DNA of 64,000 nt. It comes from CAZAYP01 sp964489425 [NCBI: uncultured Verrucomicrobiota bacterium]. GTDB taxonomy: Bacteria > Verrucomicrobiota > Kiritimatiellia > RZYC01. Location: NCBI GenBank assembly GCA_964489425.1, contig CAZAYP010000004.1, positions 1-64,000 of the forward strand, written 5' to 3'. Below are positions 24,589-33,775 of this stretch, piece after piece (the stretch's first letter is position 1; each line of letters starts with the position of its first letter). The notes beneath the pieces are model-generated. The model was given only the letters and a program-made list of their open reading frames with translations. It ran no database searches and was not told where the DNA came from. The translations under genes were made by a program, and so were the position numbers.

Positions 24589-26345
24589 GGGTTGACCCCC
24601 GTCCCAACCGGTCCATTCCCCAGGCTGCTGCGGTACAGCACGCGCAGCTGCACCCAGCTTGTGCGCGCCAGGTTGAGGCCTTCCAGGCTCAGTTCCCGGT
24701 AATCACCCGGCGGGATCGTGGCCGACTCCGCGGTGAAATCCCTCTGGCGTAGCGGCCCCTGATAACCGAAATGATCCCGCGCCAGGGACTGGAAATAATA
24801 TTCCAGCGGCCACTCGCGCTCCAGGAGGATGATCACGCGGTCGCCGGGCTGGGCCGCCCGCGCGCGGATCACGGCCAGGTCGCCCGGCTCGCGCCAGTTG
24901 CGTTGGCTGTAAAATACCAGGCTCGGTTCGGTGTAGCGGGTCCAGATCGTATCCGTAGGTTCAGACAACATTGACCAGAGCGGCTGGAGTTGGAGGGCCG
25001 GCACCAAGGGGCGCAGGCCGTGCCCGAGGCCGGCCAGGCTCGCCATCAAAAGCAGCATACCCAAGGCGAACGCCGCCGCGCTCCGGCGCCAGGGCGCAGC
25101 GCCCATGACCACAAAGCCCAGCATGCAGCCGGCGGCGGCCATGACCGGCAGGCGCAACCCGGCGAGCGCGCCGGGGAACGGCGCCCACGAGGCGAACAGC
25201 AACACGCCGACCGCCACCAGCAGACCGATTCCCAGCACGGCCCGGGTCCAGTTTCGCTGCCAGCGCACGGCTGGCCGCCCCCACACCGGGCCCTGGGCCA
25301 GGAGCAGGAAAAACGCCGGGAACGCGGGCATGACGTAGTGCGGGAGTTGGGTGAAATAGAACGAGAAGAACAGGTAGGTTGAGGCCAGCCAGGACACCAG
25401 AAACGCGTTGCGCTCGTTCCAGTCGCGCCGCAGCGCATCCCACGCGCAGCCGGCATACGCGATCCATGGGAACAAGCTGATGAACGCGGTAATAAAGTAG
25501 TAAAACACCATGTAGCCCAGACCGGCGAAAGTTCGGATGCCGCGCTCCAACACGTGCTGCTCCATGCCCACCCGCCAAAACTGGCCGTGCGTTTGCCACA
25601 GCGCCGGCACGCCCCACGCGCCGACCAGCGCCAGCATCAGCAGCAACCCCGGCAGCAGGTGCAGGTTGCGCCAGGGCAGCGGCCGCCGCCAGAATACCCA
25701 GCGATAAAAGGCCGCCGTGAGCAACGGCACCAGCCAGGCCACCGGCCCCTTGGCCAGAAATCCCACGGCCAGCGCGCCGTAAAGCAATATGCACCAACCC
25801 CACCCCGCCCACGCATCGCCGCGCACCGGGCGCAGCAGTTCGAACAGCGCCCATTGCGCCAGCGCCACCATCACCACCATGGGCATGTCAGCCACGGCGC
25901 TGCGGCCGTGCATGACGAGTTGGAAGCAGGTGAGCAATCCCAGTGCCGCCAGGAACCCGGTCCGGGCATTGAACCAGCGCCGGCCCATGGCATACACCAC
26001 CCATCCCAGGGCCACGGCCGACATGACGGAATGGACGCGGGCGCCCAACTCGCAGACGCCGAAGATACGGTAGCCGAGGCTCATCAGCCAGTACGTGAGG
26101 ATCGGCTTGTCGAAGCGGTATTCACCATTGAAAAACGGCACGATCCAGTTGCCCGTGATCAGCATCTGGCGGGTGGCCTCGGCAAAGCGTGGCTCGTCGC
26201 GATCAATCAGCGGCAGGGCCGCGGTGCCCGGCCACAGCAAGGCCAGGGCGGCCACGGCGAGGACCGCAAGGCCGTACCGCCGCGCCCACGCCTCCAAATG
26301 ATCAGGGGAATTGTATAGCAGCATGGAACCCGGCCGGCGGCTCAC
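24585..26345 (-). CDS. GT39/ArnT-like membrane glycosyltransferase
   Basis: A 586-residue integral membrane GT-C enzyme with about 11-12 hydrophobic segments and a C-terminal soluble part. The catalytic first loop is clear: LPLIDRDEPRFAEATRQM, with the DE pair of the PMT/ArnT family, followed by FNGEYRFDKPILTYWLMSLGYRIFG and RSAVADMPMV. Such enzymes transfer a sugar from a polyprenyl phosphate to lipid A, a lipid or protein. The substrate cannot be read. ATG 26345 or ATG 26324 may be the start. It lies 15 bases after parB and directly before the VTT and methyltransferase genes in one transcript. Confidence 0.87.
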   Translation of the reverse strand: MSRRPGSMLLYNSPDHLEAWARRYGLAVLAVAALALLWPGTAALPLIDRDEPRFAEATRQMLITGNWIVPFFNGEYRFDKPILTYWLMSLGYRIFGVCELGARVHSVMSAVALGWVVYAMGRRWFNARTGFLAALGLLTCFQLVMHGRSAVADMPMVVMVALAQWALFELLRPVRGDAWAGWGWCILLYGALAVGFLAKGPVAWLVPLLTAAFYRWVFWRRPLPWRNLHLLPGLLLMLALVGAWGVPALWQTHGQFWRVGMEQHVLERGIRTFAGLGYMVFYYFITAFISLFPWIAYAGCAWDALRRDWNERNAFLVSWLASTYLFFSFYFTQLPHYVMPAFPAFFLLLAQGPVWGRPAVRWQRNWTRAVLGIGLLVAVGVLLFASWAPFPGALAGLRLPVMAAAGCMLGFVVMGAAPWRRSAAAFALGMLLLMASLAGLGHGLRPLVPALQLQPLWSMLSEPTDTIWTRYTEPSLVFYSQRNWREPGDLAVIRARAAQPGDRVIILLEREWPLEYYFQSLARDHFGYQGPLRQRDFTAESATIPPGDYRELSLEGLNLARTSWVQLRVLYRSSLGNGPVGTGVNP

Positions 26346-26360
26346 CGGCGCGCACCGGCA

Positions 26361-27278
26361 TCACAACTCTTCGCGCACGCCGAGCAACCCCAGCAAGCGG
26401 TCCAACTCGTCCGCGGAATGGTAATCGATGGTGATCTGCCCTTTGGCCTTGCGACCATTGGCGAGCACGGCGCTTGAGGTAATGCTGACCGCGGTTCCCA
26501 AGGTGTGCTGGAGCCGGTCCTGCAGGTAGACCAGGTGGTCTGCCGGCACGTCCGGACGCTTTACGCGCGGCCGCCGGGGCGTCCGGCGGGCACGGGCCAC
26601 GTAGGCTTCCACCTGCCGAACCGAGAGCCCATCCCGCGCCACGCGTTGCGCCAGCAGTTCCTGTTCGGCCGCGATTTCCAGCCCCAGGATCGCCTTGGCA
26701 TGGCCGGTGGTAAGGCCGCCGCTCTTGAGCATGTCGCGCGCAATTTCCGGGAGCTGGAGCAGGCGCAGGGCGTTGGTGACCGAGGCGCGGCCCTTGCCCA
26801 CCCGCTGGGAGATCTGCTCCTGGGTCATGCCGAAATCGCCGCCCAGGCGGCGGTACCCCTCGGCTTCCTCGATCGGGTTGAGATCCTCGCGCTGCAAGTT
26901 TTCCACCAGCGCGATCTCCAGCGCTTCGCGATCCGACACCTTGACGACAATGACCGGCACATCCGCCAGCCCGGCGGCGCGGGCCGCGGTCAGGCGGCGC
27001 TCGCCGGCAATCAGCTCGTAGCCGCCGGCCGCCGGCCGCACCAGGAGCGGCTGCAGCACGCCCATCTCGCGGATGGATTGTACCAGCTCCTCAAGCGCCT
27101 CGGCCTGAATCTCCTGGCGGGGCTGCTGGGGGTTGCGCGCGATCTGGTCCACCGCCACCCGCAGCACACCTGGTTCCCGCGGCGGCGCCGGCGGCGGCGG
27201 CGCCGCAACGGGCCGGGGCGCGCCATCCTGGATCAACGCGTCCAACCCGCGGCCCAAACCTGCTCTTTTCGGCGCCAT
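26361..27278 (-). CDS. parB: Chromosome partitioning protein ParB
   Basis: A 305-residue ParB/Spo0J. It begins with KRAGLGRGLDALI, the ParA-interaction type N terminus. The CTPase/ParB box follows: IARNPQQPRQEI, GVLQPLLVRP, ELIAGERRLTAARAAGL, VVKVSDREALEIALVENLQREDLNPIEEAEGYRRL. The helix-turn-helix parS reader is TQEQISQRVGKGRASVTNALRLLQLP. The C-terminal dimerisation part ends YHSADELDRLLGLLG. ATG 27278 is chosen because AAAGGAG precedes it by 5 bases; a GTG at 27284 is less well placed. No parA gene lies in the window, which is unusual because parA normally precedes parB. Confidence 0.95.
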   Translation of the reverse strand: MAPKRAGLGRGLDALIQDGAPRPVAAPPPPAPPREPGVLRVAVDQIARNPQQPRQEIQAEALEELVQSIREMGVLQPLLVRPAAGGYELIAGERRLTAARAAGLADVPVIVVKVSDREALEIALVENLQREDLNPIEEAEGYRRLGGDFGMTQEQISQRVGKGRASVTNALRLLQLPEIARDMLKSGGLTTGHAKAILGLEIAAEQELLAQRVARDGLSVRQVEAYVARARRTPRRPRVKRPDVPADHLVYLQDRLQHTLGTAVSITSSAVLANGRKAKGQITIDYHSADELDRLLGLLGVREEL

Positions 27279-27623
27279 ACGCACTCCTTTGCCCGGATCC
27301 CGGCCAGCGTACCGGGCTGGTTTTCACGTTTTATGCGGCTGAAACTGGAGGGCGAATCTAGCGGATCGTGGGGCCTAAAAAAAGCTTCTTTTTCTGGCTG
27401 TCACGGGCGCGGACGGGCGCGGCCACAATTTCATCCACTTACCATCTTGACTTCAGCCGGGCGGTGGTATAGAAAGCCCCGCCAAGTTGCCGGCAGGTAA
27501 GTAAGGGCTGGAGGAATCCGTCAGCCGTGAACAGGCCGGTGCGTTGGCCCGCCCAAGGCCCCGTGCCGTTCCGCTTGCGGCACGACGTCAGTTCGACAGA
27601 GCAATCAAATGGAGAACACAGCG
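27279..27623. other. Divergent non-coding region between parB and pckG
   Basis: About 345 bases with no convincing gene. TTTCACGT at 27322-27329 equals one half of the parS consensus, but the other half is not conserved. An A7/T5 stretch around 27379-27395 has the look of a small bidirectional hairpin. A possible pckG promoter is at 27447-27473, and a 7-bp hairpin at 27562-27584 lies in the pckG leader. Confidence 0.5.
27447..27473 (+). promoter_or_regulatory. Possible sigma70 promoter of pckG
   Basis: TTGACT (27447-27452) and TATAGA (27468-27473) lie 15 bases apart, shorter than the ideal 17. The transcript would have a ~140-base leader carrying the hairpin CGTGCCG/CGGCACG (27562-27584). 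Confidence 0.4.
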
Positions 27624-29432
27624 ATGACTGTTATATGCAAGAACCAGAAGCTCATCAACTGGGTAGCCGACGTCCATGCCATGGTCAAGCCCGACCAGGT
27701 GGTATGGTGCGACGGGTCCAAGGCCGAATATGACGCCCTGATTAAGACCATGGTTGATTCCGGCATGGCGACTCCGCTCGCCAAGCGCCCGAACAGCTAC
27801 CTGTTCCGCAGCCATCCCAGCGACGTGGCGCGCGTCGAGGACCGCACGTATATTGCGAGCCGCACGCAGGACGCGGCCGGGCCGACCAACAACTGGATTG
27901 ATCCGGACGAACTGAAAAAAACCATGCGCGGGCTGTACGATGGCTGCATGCGCGGCCGCACCATGTACGTCATCCCCTTCAGCATGGGCCCGATCGGGTC
28001 GCCCATCTCGAAGATCGGCGTGGAGATTACCGATTCGCCGTATGTCGTGGTCAACATGCACATCATGACGCGCGTGGGCGACCAGGTGATCGCGGCCCTG
28101 GGAGAGAACGGTGACTTCATCCCCTGCGTCCACTCCGTGGGCGCCCCGCTGCAACCCGGCCAACAGGACAGCACCTGGCCGTGCGCGCCGATCGAGAAGA
28201 AGTACATCGCGCACTTCCCGGAAGAGAACCTGATCTGGTCCTACGGCTCGGGCTACGGCGGCAACGCCCTGCTGGGCAAGAAATGCCTGGCGCTACGAAT
28301 CGCCTCCACCATGGCCCGCCGCGAAGGATGGATGGCCGAGCACATGCTCATCCTGCGCCTGACCAGCCCGGAAGGGAAGCGGTTTCACATCGCGGCGGCC
28401 TTTCCAAGCGCCTGCGGGAAAACCAATCTCGCCATGCTCCAGCCCACGATCCCGGGATGGAAATGCGAGTGCATCGGTGATGATATCGCCTGGATGAAGA
28501 TTGCTCCAGACGGCCGCCTGCATGCGATCAATCCGGAAGCCGGCTTCTTCGGCGTGGCGCCGGGCACCAGCTTCAAGTCCAATCCCATGGCCATGGCCAC
28601 GATCAAATCCAACACCATCTTCACCAACTGCGTCCTGACCGACGATGGCGACGTCTGGTGGGAAGACATGGACAACCCCTGCCTGCACGGCATTGACTGG
28701 AAAGGCAAGGAATGGACGCCCGCCATGAAGGATGCGGACGGCAAGCCCGTCAAGGGCGCGCATCCCAACGCGCGGTTCACCGCGCCGGCACGGCAATGCC
28801 CGGTGATTTGTGCGGACTGGGAGAATCCGGCCGGCGTGCCGATCGACATCTTCATCTTCGGCGGCCGCCGGTCCGCGCTGGTGCCGTTGGTGAGCCAGGC
28901 CTACAGCTGGGATCACGGGGTCTACATGGGCGCCACGGCCGCGTCGGAGGCCACGGCGGCCGCGCTGGACGTCAAGAAGGCGATTCGGCGCGACCCGATG
29001 GCCATGCTGCCGTTCTGCGGCTACCACATCGGCGATTACTGGCAGCACTGGTTCAGCATGGGCGACAAGCTCGGCGCCAAAGCGCCCCATATCTTCTATG
29101 TGAACTGGTTCAGGAAGTCGCCAACCGGAAAATGGCTATGGCCGGGGTTCGGCGACAACAGCCGCGTCCTGAAATGGATGTGCGAGCGCGTGGAAGGCAA
29201 GGTCGGCGCGCTGGAGACGCCCATCGGGTTAGTGCCGAACCAGGGCGACCTGGATGTCAGCGGCCTCAACATGGACGAGGCTTCGGTATCCGAGTTGCTC
29301 CGCATCGACGTGGACGGCTGGAAAAGCGAGGTTCCGGAAATCCAGGCGTACCTCAACTCCGCCGGTTCCCGATTGCCGGCGCGGATGAAGGAGCAGCTAT
29401 CCGCGCTCAAGACGCGGCTTGGTTGTGGTTAA
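27624..29432 (+). CDS. pckG: Phosphoenolpyruvate carboxykinase (GTP)
   Basis: Interconverts oxaloacetate and PEP with GTP/GDP. The protein of about 600 residues matches the GTP-dependent class. Visible hallmarks are [43 protein letters not shown], the hyper-reactive Cys P-loop [36 protein letters not shown], and [14 protein letters not shown] 27624 is preferred to ATG 27609, since GGAG at 27611-27614 gives a good 9-base spacing. PEPCK can run in the PEP-forming direction or, in fermenters, fix CO2 to oxaloacetate. The PEP it handles is also the phosphoryl donor for the EI encoded 10 kb upstream. Confidence 0.97.
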   Translation: MTVICKNQKLINWVADVHAMVKPDQVVWCDGSKAEYDALIKTMVDSGMATPLAKRPNSYLFRSHPSDVARVEDRTYIASRTQDAAGPTNNWIDPDELKKTMRGLYDGCMRGRTMYVIPFSMGPIGSPISKIGVEITDSPYVVVNMHIMTRVGDQVIAALGENGDFIPCVHSVGAPLQPGQQDSTWPCAPIEKKYIAHFPEENLIWSYGSGYGGNALLGKKCLALRIASTMARREGWMAEHMLILRLTSPEGKRFHIAAAFPSACGKTNLAMLQPTIPGWKCECIGDDIAWMKIAPDGRLHAINPEAGFFGVAPGTSFKSNPMAMATIKSNTIFTNCVLTDDGDVWWEDMDNPCLHGIDWKGKEWTPAMKDADGKPVKGAHPNARFTAPARQCPVICADWENPAGVPIDIFIFGGRRSALVPLVSQAYSWDHGVYMGATAASEATAAALDVKKAIRRDPMAMLPFCGYHIGDYWQHWFSMGDKLGAKAPHIFYVNWFRKSPTGKWLWPGFGDNSRVLKWMCERVEGKVGALETPIGLVPNQGDLDVSGLNMDEASVSELLRIDVDGWKSEVPEIQAYLNSAGSRLPARMKEQLSALKTRLGCG

Positions 29433-29461
29433 GCGTTCTTGTGCCCTATCCGCGGGATCTA

Positions 29462-29484
29462 CCGGCAAGCCGACGGGTTGCCGG
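29462..29484. terminator. Possible convergent hairpin after pckG
   Basis: A perfect 7-bp stem CCGGCAA/TTGCCGG with a 9-base loop, lying between the convergent stops of pckG (29432) and the nuclease gene (29492). There is no T-tract. Confidence 0.4.
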
Positions 29485-29491
29485 CCGTGGG

Positions 29492-30085
29492 CTACTTGGT
29501 CCGGGTGAACCCGTAAAAGCCCTTGCGCTGCTGCTGGGCCTGCACATTGACCTGGGCGTAGTGCTCTTTGCGCGGGTGGGGTTCAGGGCGGGGATACACC
29601 AAGCCATTGCGCAACAGCATTTCGCCCACGTCCTTGCCGTTACGCTCAATGTAGGCTAACAGGCGGCCGAACGAATCGTACTCCACCCGGCCGGTGGGGA
29701 AAACCAGGTCCACATTCTGTCCGACCAACCGGCCGTTGAGTTCCGTGATGACCAACTGGCTGACCTGCATGAGGCTGCCGGCCTGAATCTTCAACATCTT
29801 GGCCTGGTCGTTAAGTTTCTTGCCTTCCTTCTTTTCCGGCGCGTCGATCCCGGCAAACCGCACTTTTTCCTTGGCGCCCTTCCACTCGACTTCGATCGTG
29901 TCCGGATCCAGGATGCGCAGGCACTTGGCGGAGATGGCCGTGCGGCCGGAAGATTTCCACTGGTGATAATAGTAGCCGCCAGCGAACCCCAGCGAGGCGC
30001 ACAGGAGCGCCACAAGGACCACGACAACTACATGGCCACTGCGGCGGCAAATCATGATGCGATCCGAACCCGTAACCGATTTCAT
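29492..30085 (-). CDS. Membrane-anchored staphylococcal-type nuclease
   Basis: A 197-residue protein with one N-terminal membrane segment (HVVVVVLVALLCASLGFAGGYYY) and an SNase (OB-fold) domain. Catalytic residues are seen in VRFAGIDAPE (Arg and Glu) and SFGRLLAYI (second Arg); DPDTIEVEWKG forms the calcium-site strand. It ends with a GLVYPRPEPHPRKEHYAQ-type segment common to bacterial SNase proteins. The domain probably faces the periplasm and degrades nucleic acid there. The start is uncertain: ATG 30085 or an internal ATG at 30055. Its 5' end is divergent from the OppD-like gene. Confidence 0.82.
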   Translation of the reverse strand: MKSVTGSDRIMICRRSGHVVVVVLVALLCASLGFAGGYYYHQWKSSGRTAISAKCLRILDPDTIEVEWKGAKEKVRFAGIDAPEKKEGKKLNDQAKMLKIQAGSLMQVSQLVITELNGRLVGQNVDLVFPTGRVEYDSFGRLLAYIERNGKDVGEMLLRNGLVYPRPEPHPRKEHYAQVNVQAQQQRKGFYGFTRTK

Positions 30086-30197
30086 TCCATAGGAATAAAT
30101 ACCCTGGCCGCCGCTTCTTGTATGGAGGAATGCCGGCCATTTCCCGGATTGCGGAAAAAACTGTATTCCGCGGCCGTCCTCATTACACTGTGGCGTT

Positions 30198-31163
30198 ATG
30201 TTGAGCGTTGAACATCTGGCCGTGGCCTTTGACACCGATGACGGGCCGTTGACCGCCGTGGACGACGTGAGCTTCGCGGTGGCGCCAGGCGAGGTGGTGG
30301 GCCTGGTGGGCGAGTCCGGTTGCGGGAAAACCGTGACCGCGCTGAGCCTGGTGCGCCTGCTGCCGACGCCGCCGGGACGCATCGCGGCCGGGCGGGTGCT
30401 GTTTCACGGCGCGGACCTGCTCACCTTGCCGATCCGCAAACTAAGAGATCTGCGCGGCCGGGCCATCAGCTTCATTTTCCAGGAACCCATGACCGCGCTT
30501 TCGCCCCTGCACCGGATCGGATGGCAGATGGTGGAGACGCTGCAGTTTCACCGCCGGATCACGCGGCGGATGGCCTGGAGCCTGTCCGCGGAGTGGCTGG
30601 TGCGCGTCGGGCTCCCGGACCCCGGGCGCCAGATGTACGCGTATCCCCACCAACTCTCCGGCGGCATGCGGCAGCGCGCGATGATCGCCATGGCGCTGAT
30701 GCTCGAGCCGGAGCTGGTCATCGCGGATGAGCCCACCACCGCGCTGGACGTCACCATCCAGGCGCAGATCCTTGAGCTCATGCAGCAGATGAAAACCCGG
30801 GACATGGCCATGCTGCTGATCACCCATGACATGGGCGTGGTCCGCGAGATGTGCGACCGCGTGGCCGTGATGTATGCCGCGGAAATCGTGGAGTCCGGCC
30901 CGGCCCGCGACCTGTTCCACCACCCCCTGCACCCGTACACCGAGGCCCTGCTCAAGTCGATCCCGCCGCTGGCCGGCCCGCGCGCCGCGCTGCCGGCCAT
31001 TGCGGGCCAGGTGCCGTCGGCCCTGGCGTTGCCCGCGGGCTGCCGCTTCCATGACCGTTGCCCCTTTGCCATGGACCAATGCCGGCGCGCGCGGCCGCCC
31101 CGGGACATCCTGGGCGATCGGGAATGCGCCTGTTTCCTGACCCGGGAGCGCCATGCCGCCTGA
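30198..31163 (+). CDS. Oligopeptide/dipeptide ABC transporter ATPase, OppD/DppD-like
   Basis: A 321-residue ATPase of the peptide/nickel uptake class. Walker A is GLVGESGCGKTVTALSLVRL, the Q-loop region FIFQEPMTALSPLHRIG, the signature YPHQLSGGMRQRAMIAMAL and Walker B ELVIADEPTTALDVTIQAQIL. The C-terminal oligopeptide-transporter extension HPYTEALLKSIP and the Cys-containing end GCRFHDRCPFAMDQC are present. It overlaps the OppF-like gene by 11 bases. The pair lacks the usual upstream solute-binding protein and two permeases, so it must serve permeases encoded elsewhere. Confidence 0.9.
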   Translation: MLSVEHLAVAFDTDDGPLTAVDDVSFAVAPGEVVGLVGESGCGKTVTALSLVRLLPTPPGRIAAGRVLFHGADLLTLPIRKLRDLRGRAISFIFQEPMTALSPLHRIGWQMVETLQFHRRITRRMAWSLSAEWLVRVGLPDPGRQMYAYPHQLSGGMRQRAMIAMALMLEPELVIADEPTTALDVTIQAQILELMQQMKTRDMAMLLITHDMGVVREMCDRVAVMYAAEIVESGPARDLFHHPLHPYTEALLKSIPPLAGPRAALPAIAGQVPSALALPAGCRFHDRCPFAMDQCRRARPPRDILGDRECACFLTRERHAA

Positions 31164-32139
31164 AGCGCCGCTGCTGGAGCTCGACCGGCTGCAGACCTGG
31201 TTTCCGATCCGCCGCGGGCTGTTCAGCCGCGTCACGGGCCACGTGCGGGCCGTGGACGGCGTGTCCCTGCGCGTGCAGCCCGGCGAGACGTTGGGGCTGG
31301 TGGGCGAATCCGGCTGCGGCAAGACCACGCTGGCGCGCACCGTCATGCTGCTGGAGCAGCCGACCGGCGGCCGGCTGCGGTTCCGGGGCGCGGACCTGCC
31401 GACGCTGGCGCCGGCCGCGCTGCGCGCCATGCGCCGCCATCTGCAGATGATATTCCAGGACCCGATGGCCGCGCTCAACCCGCGCCTGACCACCCTCGAC
31501 ATCGTGGCCGAAGGCCTGCTGGAGCATGGCCTGGCCACGCGCCATGACAAGGCGGACCAGGTGATCCGGATCCTGGCCGAAGTCGGGCTGGGCGCCGACA
31601 CCCTGCACCGTTACCCGCACGAATTCTCCGGCGGCCAGCGCCAGCGCATCTGCCTGGCGCGGGCGCTGGCCCTCAAGCCCGACCTGGTCCTGTGCGATGA
31701 AGCCGTGAGCGCGCTGGATGTTTCCGTGCGCGCCCAGGTGCTGAACCTGTTCGCGGACCTGCGGGCCAAGCACCGGCTGGCCTACCTTTTTATCTCCCAC
31801 GACCTGAGCGTGGTCCGGCACCTGGCGGACCGCATTGCCGTCATGTACCTGGGCCGGATTGTCGAGCAAGGGCCGGCCGTGGATTTGATCGCCCAGCCCC
31901 GGCACCCCTACACGCGGGCGTTGATTTCCGCCATCCCGCGAACCGATGGCCAGGGCCGAACACGGATCATCCTGGCCGGTGACGTCCCCTCCCCGGCCCG
32001 GCCGCCGGCCGGATGCCGGTTCCATCCCCGCTGCCCGCATGCGGTGGCCATCTGCCGCGAACAGGACCCGGCGCTGGAAGACTGCCCGCAAGCTGGCGTC
32101 GGCCGCCAGGTTGCCTGCCTGCGCAAGGACGAGCTGTGA
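31153..32139 (+). CDS. Oligopeptide/dipeptide ABC transporter ATPase, OppF/DppF-like
   Basis: A 328-residue partner of the preceding ATPase. It has Walker A GLVGESGCGKTTLARTVMLL, MIFQDPMAALNPRLT, signature HEFSGGQRQRICLARALAL, Walker B DLVLCDEAVSALDVSVRAQ and the C-terminal HPYTRALISAIP and GCRFHPRCPHAVAIC. The two ATPases form a heterodimer in Opp-type transporters. The stop overlaps the GTG start of the DUF218 gene. Confidence 0.9.
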   Translation: MPPEAPLLELDRLQTWFPIRRGLFSRVTGHVRAVDGVSLRVQPGETLGLVGESGCGKTTLARTVMLLEQPTGGRLRFRGADLPTLAPAALRAMRRHLQMIFQDPMAALNPRLTTLDIVAEGLLEHGLATRHDKADQVIRILAEVGLGADTLHRYPHEFSGGQRQRICLARALALKPDLVLCDEAVSALDVSVRAQVLNLFADLRAKHRLAYLFISHDLSVVRHLADRIAVMYLGRIVEQGPAVDLIAQPRHPYTRALISAIPRTDGQGRTRIILAGDVPSPARPPAGCRFHPRCPHAVAICREQDPALEDCPQAGVGRQVACLRKDEL

Positions 32140-32807
32140 CCCTGCGCCGCATGCTCAGGCGCCTGCTGCGCGCGCTGGCCGCCATGGCCGCCGCGCTCGG
32201 CCTGCTGACTGTGGCGGTGGCGATCTGGGGGGTTCCCCGGCCCGTGGTGCAGTGGTTGAGCGCGGACCGGCTCCCGGACGGCATGGCCCCGGACTACATC
32301 ATCGTCCTCGGCGGCGGCGGGATTCCCAGCGAGTCCGGCCTGATCCGCTGCTACTATGGGGCCGCGGCGGCAAACAAATACACCAACGCCGCGATCGTCG
32401 TCAGCCTGCTCTGCGATTATGATCCAGACCAGCACGGCGTGGGACACATGCGCGATGAACTGGTGCTGCGCGGCGTGGCGGCCGGCCGCATCCAGCTCGA
32501 AACCCGGGCGCGGAACACGCATGAGCAGGCGGCCAACATCCTGGCCTTGTTGGGCGCCGCCGCCAAGGACCGACCCGTGCTGCTGGTCACCTCGCGGCTG
32601 CACTTGCGCCGCAGCCTGGGCAGCTTCCGGCGGGTGGGCTTCACGACGGTGTATGGCGTTTCCACCCGGCCCGCGCCCGACGAGGGCGACCCCGGACGGT
32701 GGACCTTCCTGCGCTATGATCTGTGGCAGCACCTGGACACGGCCGTGGAATGCGCGCGGGAGCTGTGCGCGCTGCTGTATTACAAGGCCCGCGGCTGGAC
32801 GGGCTGA
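32136..32807 (+). CDS. DUF218/YdcF-SanA-ElyC family protein
   Basis: A 223-residue protein with an N-terminal membrane anchor (AMAAALGLLTVAVAIWGV) and a DUF218 domain seen in APDYIIVLGGGGIPSESGLIRC, AAAANKYTNAAIVVS, RDELVLRGVAAGRIQLETRARNTHEQAANI, and VLLVTSRLHLRRSLGSFRRVGF. Family members such as SanA and ElyC affect envelope integrity and lipid carrier metabolism, though the reaction is not settled. GTG 32136 overlaps the OppF-like stop; ATG 32151 is the alternative. The domain faces the periplasm. Confidence 0.8.
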   Translation: MTLRRMLRRLLRALAAMAAALGLLTVAVAIWGVPRPVVQWLSADRLPDGMAPDYIIVLGGGGIPSESGLIRCYYGAAAANKYTNAAIVVSLLCDYDPDQHGVGHMRDELVLRGVAAGRIQLETRARNTHEQAANILALLGAAAKDRPVLLVTSRLHLRRSLGSFRRVGFTTVYGVSTRPAPDEGDPGRWTFLRYDLWQHLDTAVECARELCALLYYKARGWTG

Positions 32808-32835
32808 TACCATCCAGATCAGTACCGATCCGCCG

Positions 32836-33741
32836 TCAGTGCGCCGGGAGCGGGCGGGTCGAGGGCGAGACCACGACCTGGCTGCCGCCGATTTTTTGCT
32901 CCAGCGAATCCCGCAGGCGGTCGATCACCACCTGGACCTCGGCCATGGAACGCGCGCCATCGAACTCGAGGAAGATCTCGATGAAGATATCACCGCCCGA
33001 CCGGCGCGAGCGCACCCCGTGGAACTTGACATACTCGTCGAAAAACGCCACCAGCTCGCGCACAATGATCATCTGCAATTCTTCTTCCAGCGTCCGGTCC
33101 ATCAGGTCATACACCGTGTGCGCCACGACGCTGTACACCGAGAACACCAGGAATCCGACAATCACGAACGAGGCCGCGGGATCAATGTACGCGGACCATG
33201 CGTAGCCGCGCAGGGCATGACTCAGCACCAGCGCCAGTAGCACCGTGCCATCGGAAAACGCCTTGGCCCGGAACAGGCGCCACTGCGACTCCATCACCGG
33301 CGAGTAGGCGCGGCGCGCCACCGTGCGGTTCCGGAACCACAGCCAGGTGTTGACCACCACGCCCAGCGTCATCATGACCGAGCCCAGCCACAAGCCGCCC
33401 GGATGCAGGAACTGCGGGTGCCGCAGGCGCTCGACGGCCGTGACCAGGACAATCAGCAGGGACACCAGCATGAACCCGGCCACGATCAGGCTGCTAAGGT
33501 TCTCCAGCTTGCCAATCCCGTAGTTGTACACGTGATGCTTGTTGCGGGCGACACGCACGATGGTGAGCCAGGCAAGGAACGTCGCCAACAGTTCCGTGGC
33601 GCACTTGAGCACATCGGCCAGCAGCGTAATGGAACTGGCCATGACCGCGGCCACGATGTCCGGCAGCAGGAGCACGAAATCCACAACCAGGCTCAGCAGG
33701 ATCGAGCGGCTTTTTTCCGCGTACCCGCGGCTGGCCGGCAT
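32836..33741 (-). CDS. Cation diffusion facilitator family transporter
   Basis: A 301-residue CDF protein with about six membrane helices. Typical blocks are SSITLLADVLKCATELLATFL (metal-site helix 2), HHVYNYGIGKLENLSSLIVAGFML, AKAFSDGTVLLALVLSHALR and YIDPAASFVIVGFLVFS (helix 5, with the D-x3-S-type pattern). A cytoplasmic C-terminal ferredoxin-like domain ends the protein (VRSRRSGGDIFIEIFLEFDG). Such transporters export Zn, Fe or Mn in exchange for protons. The metal cannot be read. The start may be ATG 33741 or an upstream GTG at 33759. It is the last gene of a three-gene minus-strand run. Confidence 0.85.
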   Translation of the reverse strand: MPASRGYAEKSRSILLSLVVDFVLLLPDIVAAVMASSITLLADVLKCATELLATFLAWLTIVRVARNKHHVYNYGIGKLENLSSLIVAGFMLVSLLIVLVTAVERLRHPQFLHPGGLWLGSVMMTLGVVVNTWLWFRNRTVARRAYSPVMESQWRLFRAKAFSDGTVLLALVLSHALRGYAWSAYIDPAASFVIVGFLVFSVYSVVAHTVYDLMDRTLEEELQMIIVRELVAFFDEYVKFHGVRSRRSGGDIFIEIFLEFDGARSMAEVQVVIDRLRDSLEQKIGGSQVVVSPSTRPLPAH

Positions 33742-33775
33742 ATGTAGCGAATGGCTCACGGATGAGGCGGGTGCG

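Noticed and set aside
27322-27329. A parS site
   Set aside because: Only one half of the 16-base consensus is present; listed as a weak observation, not as a feature.
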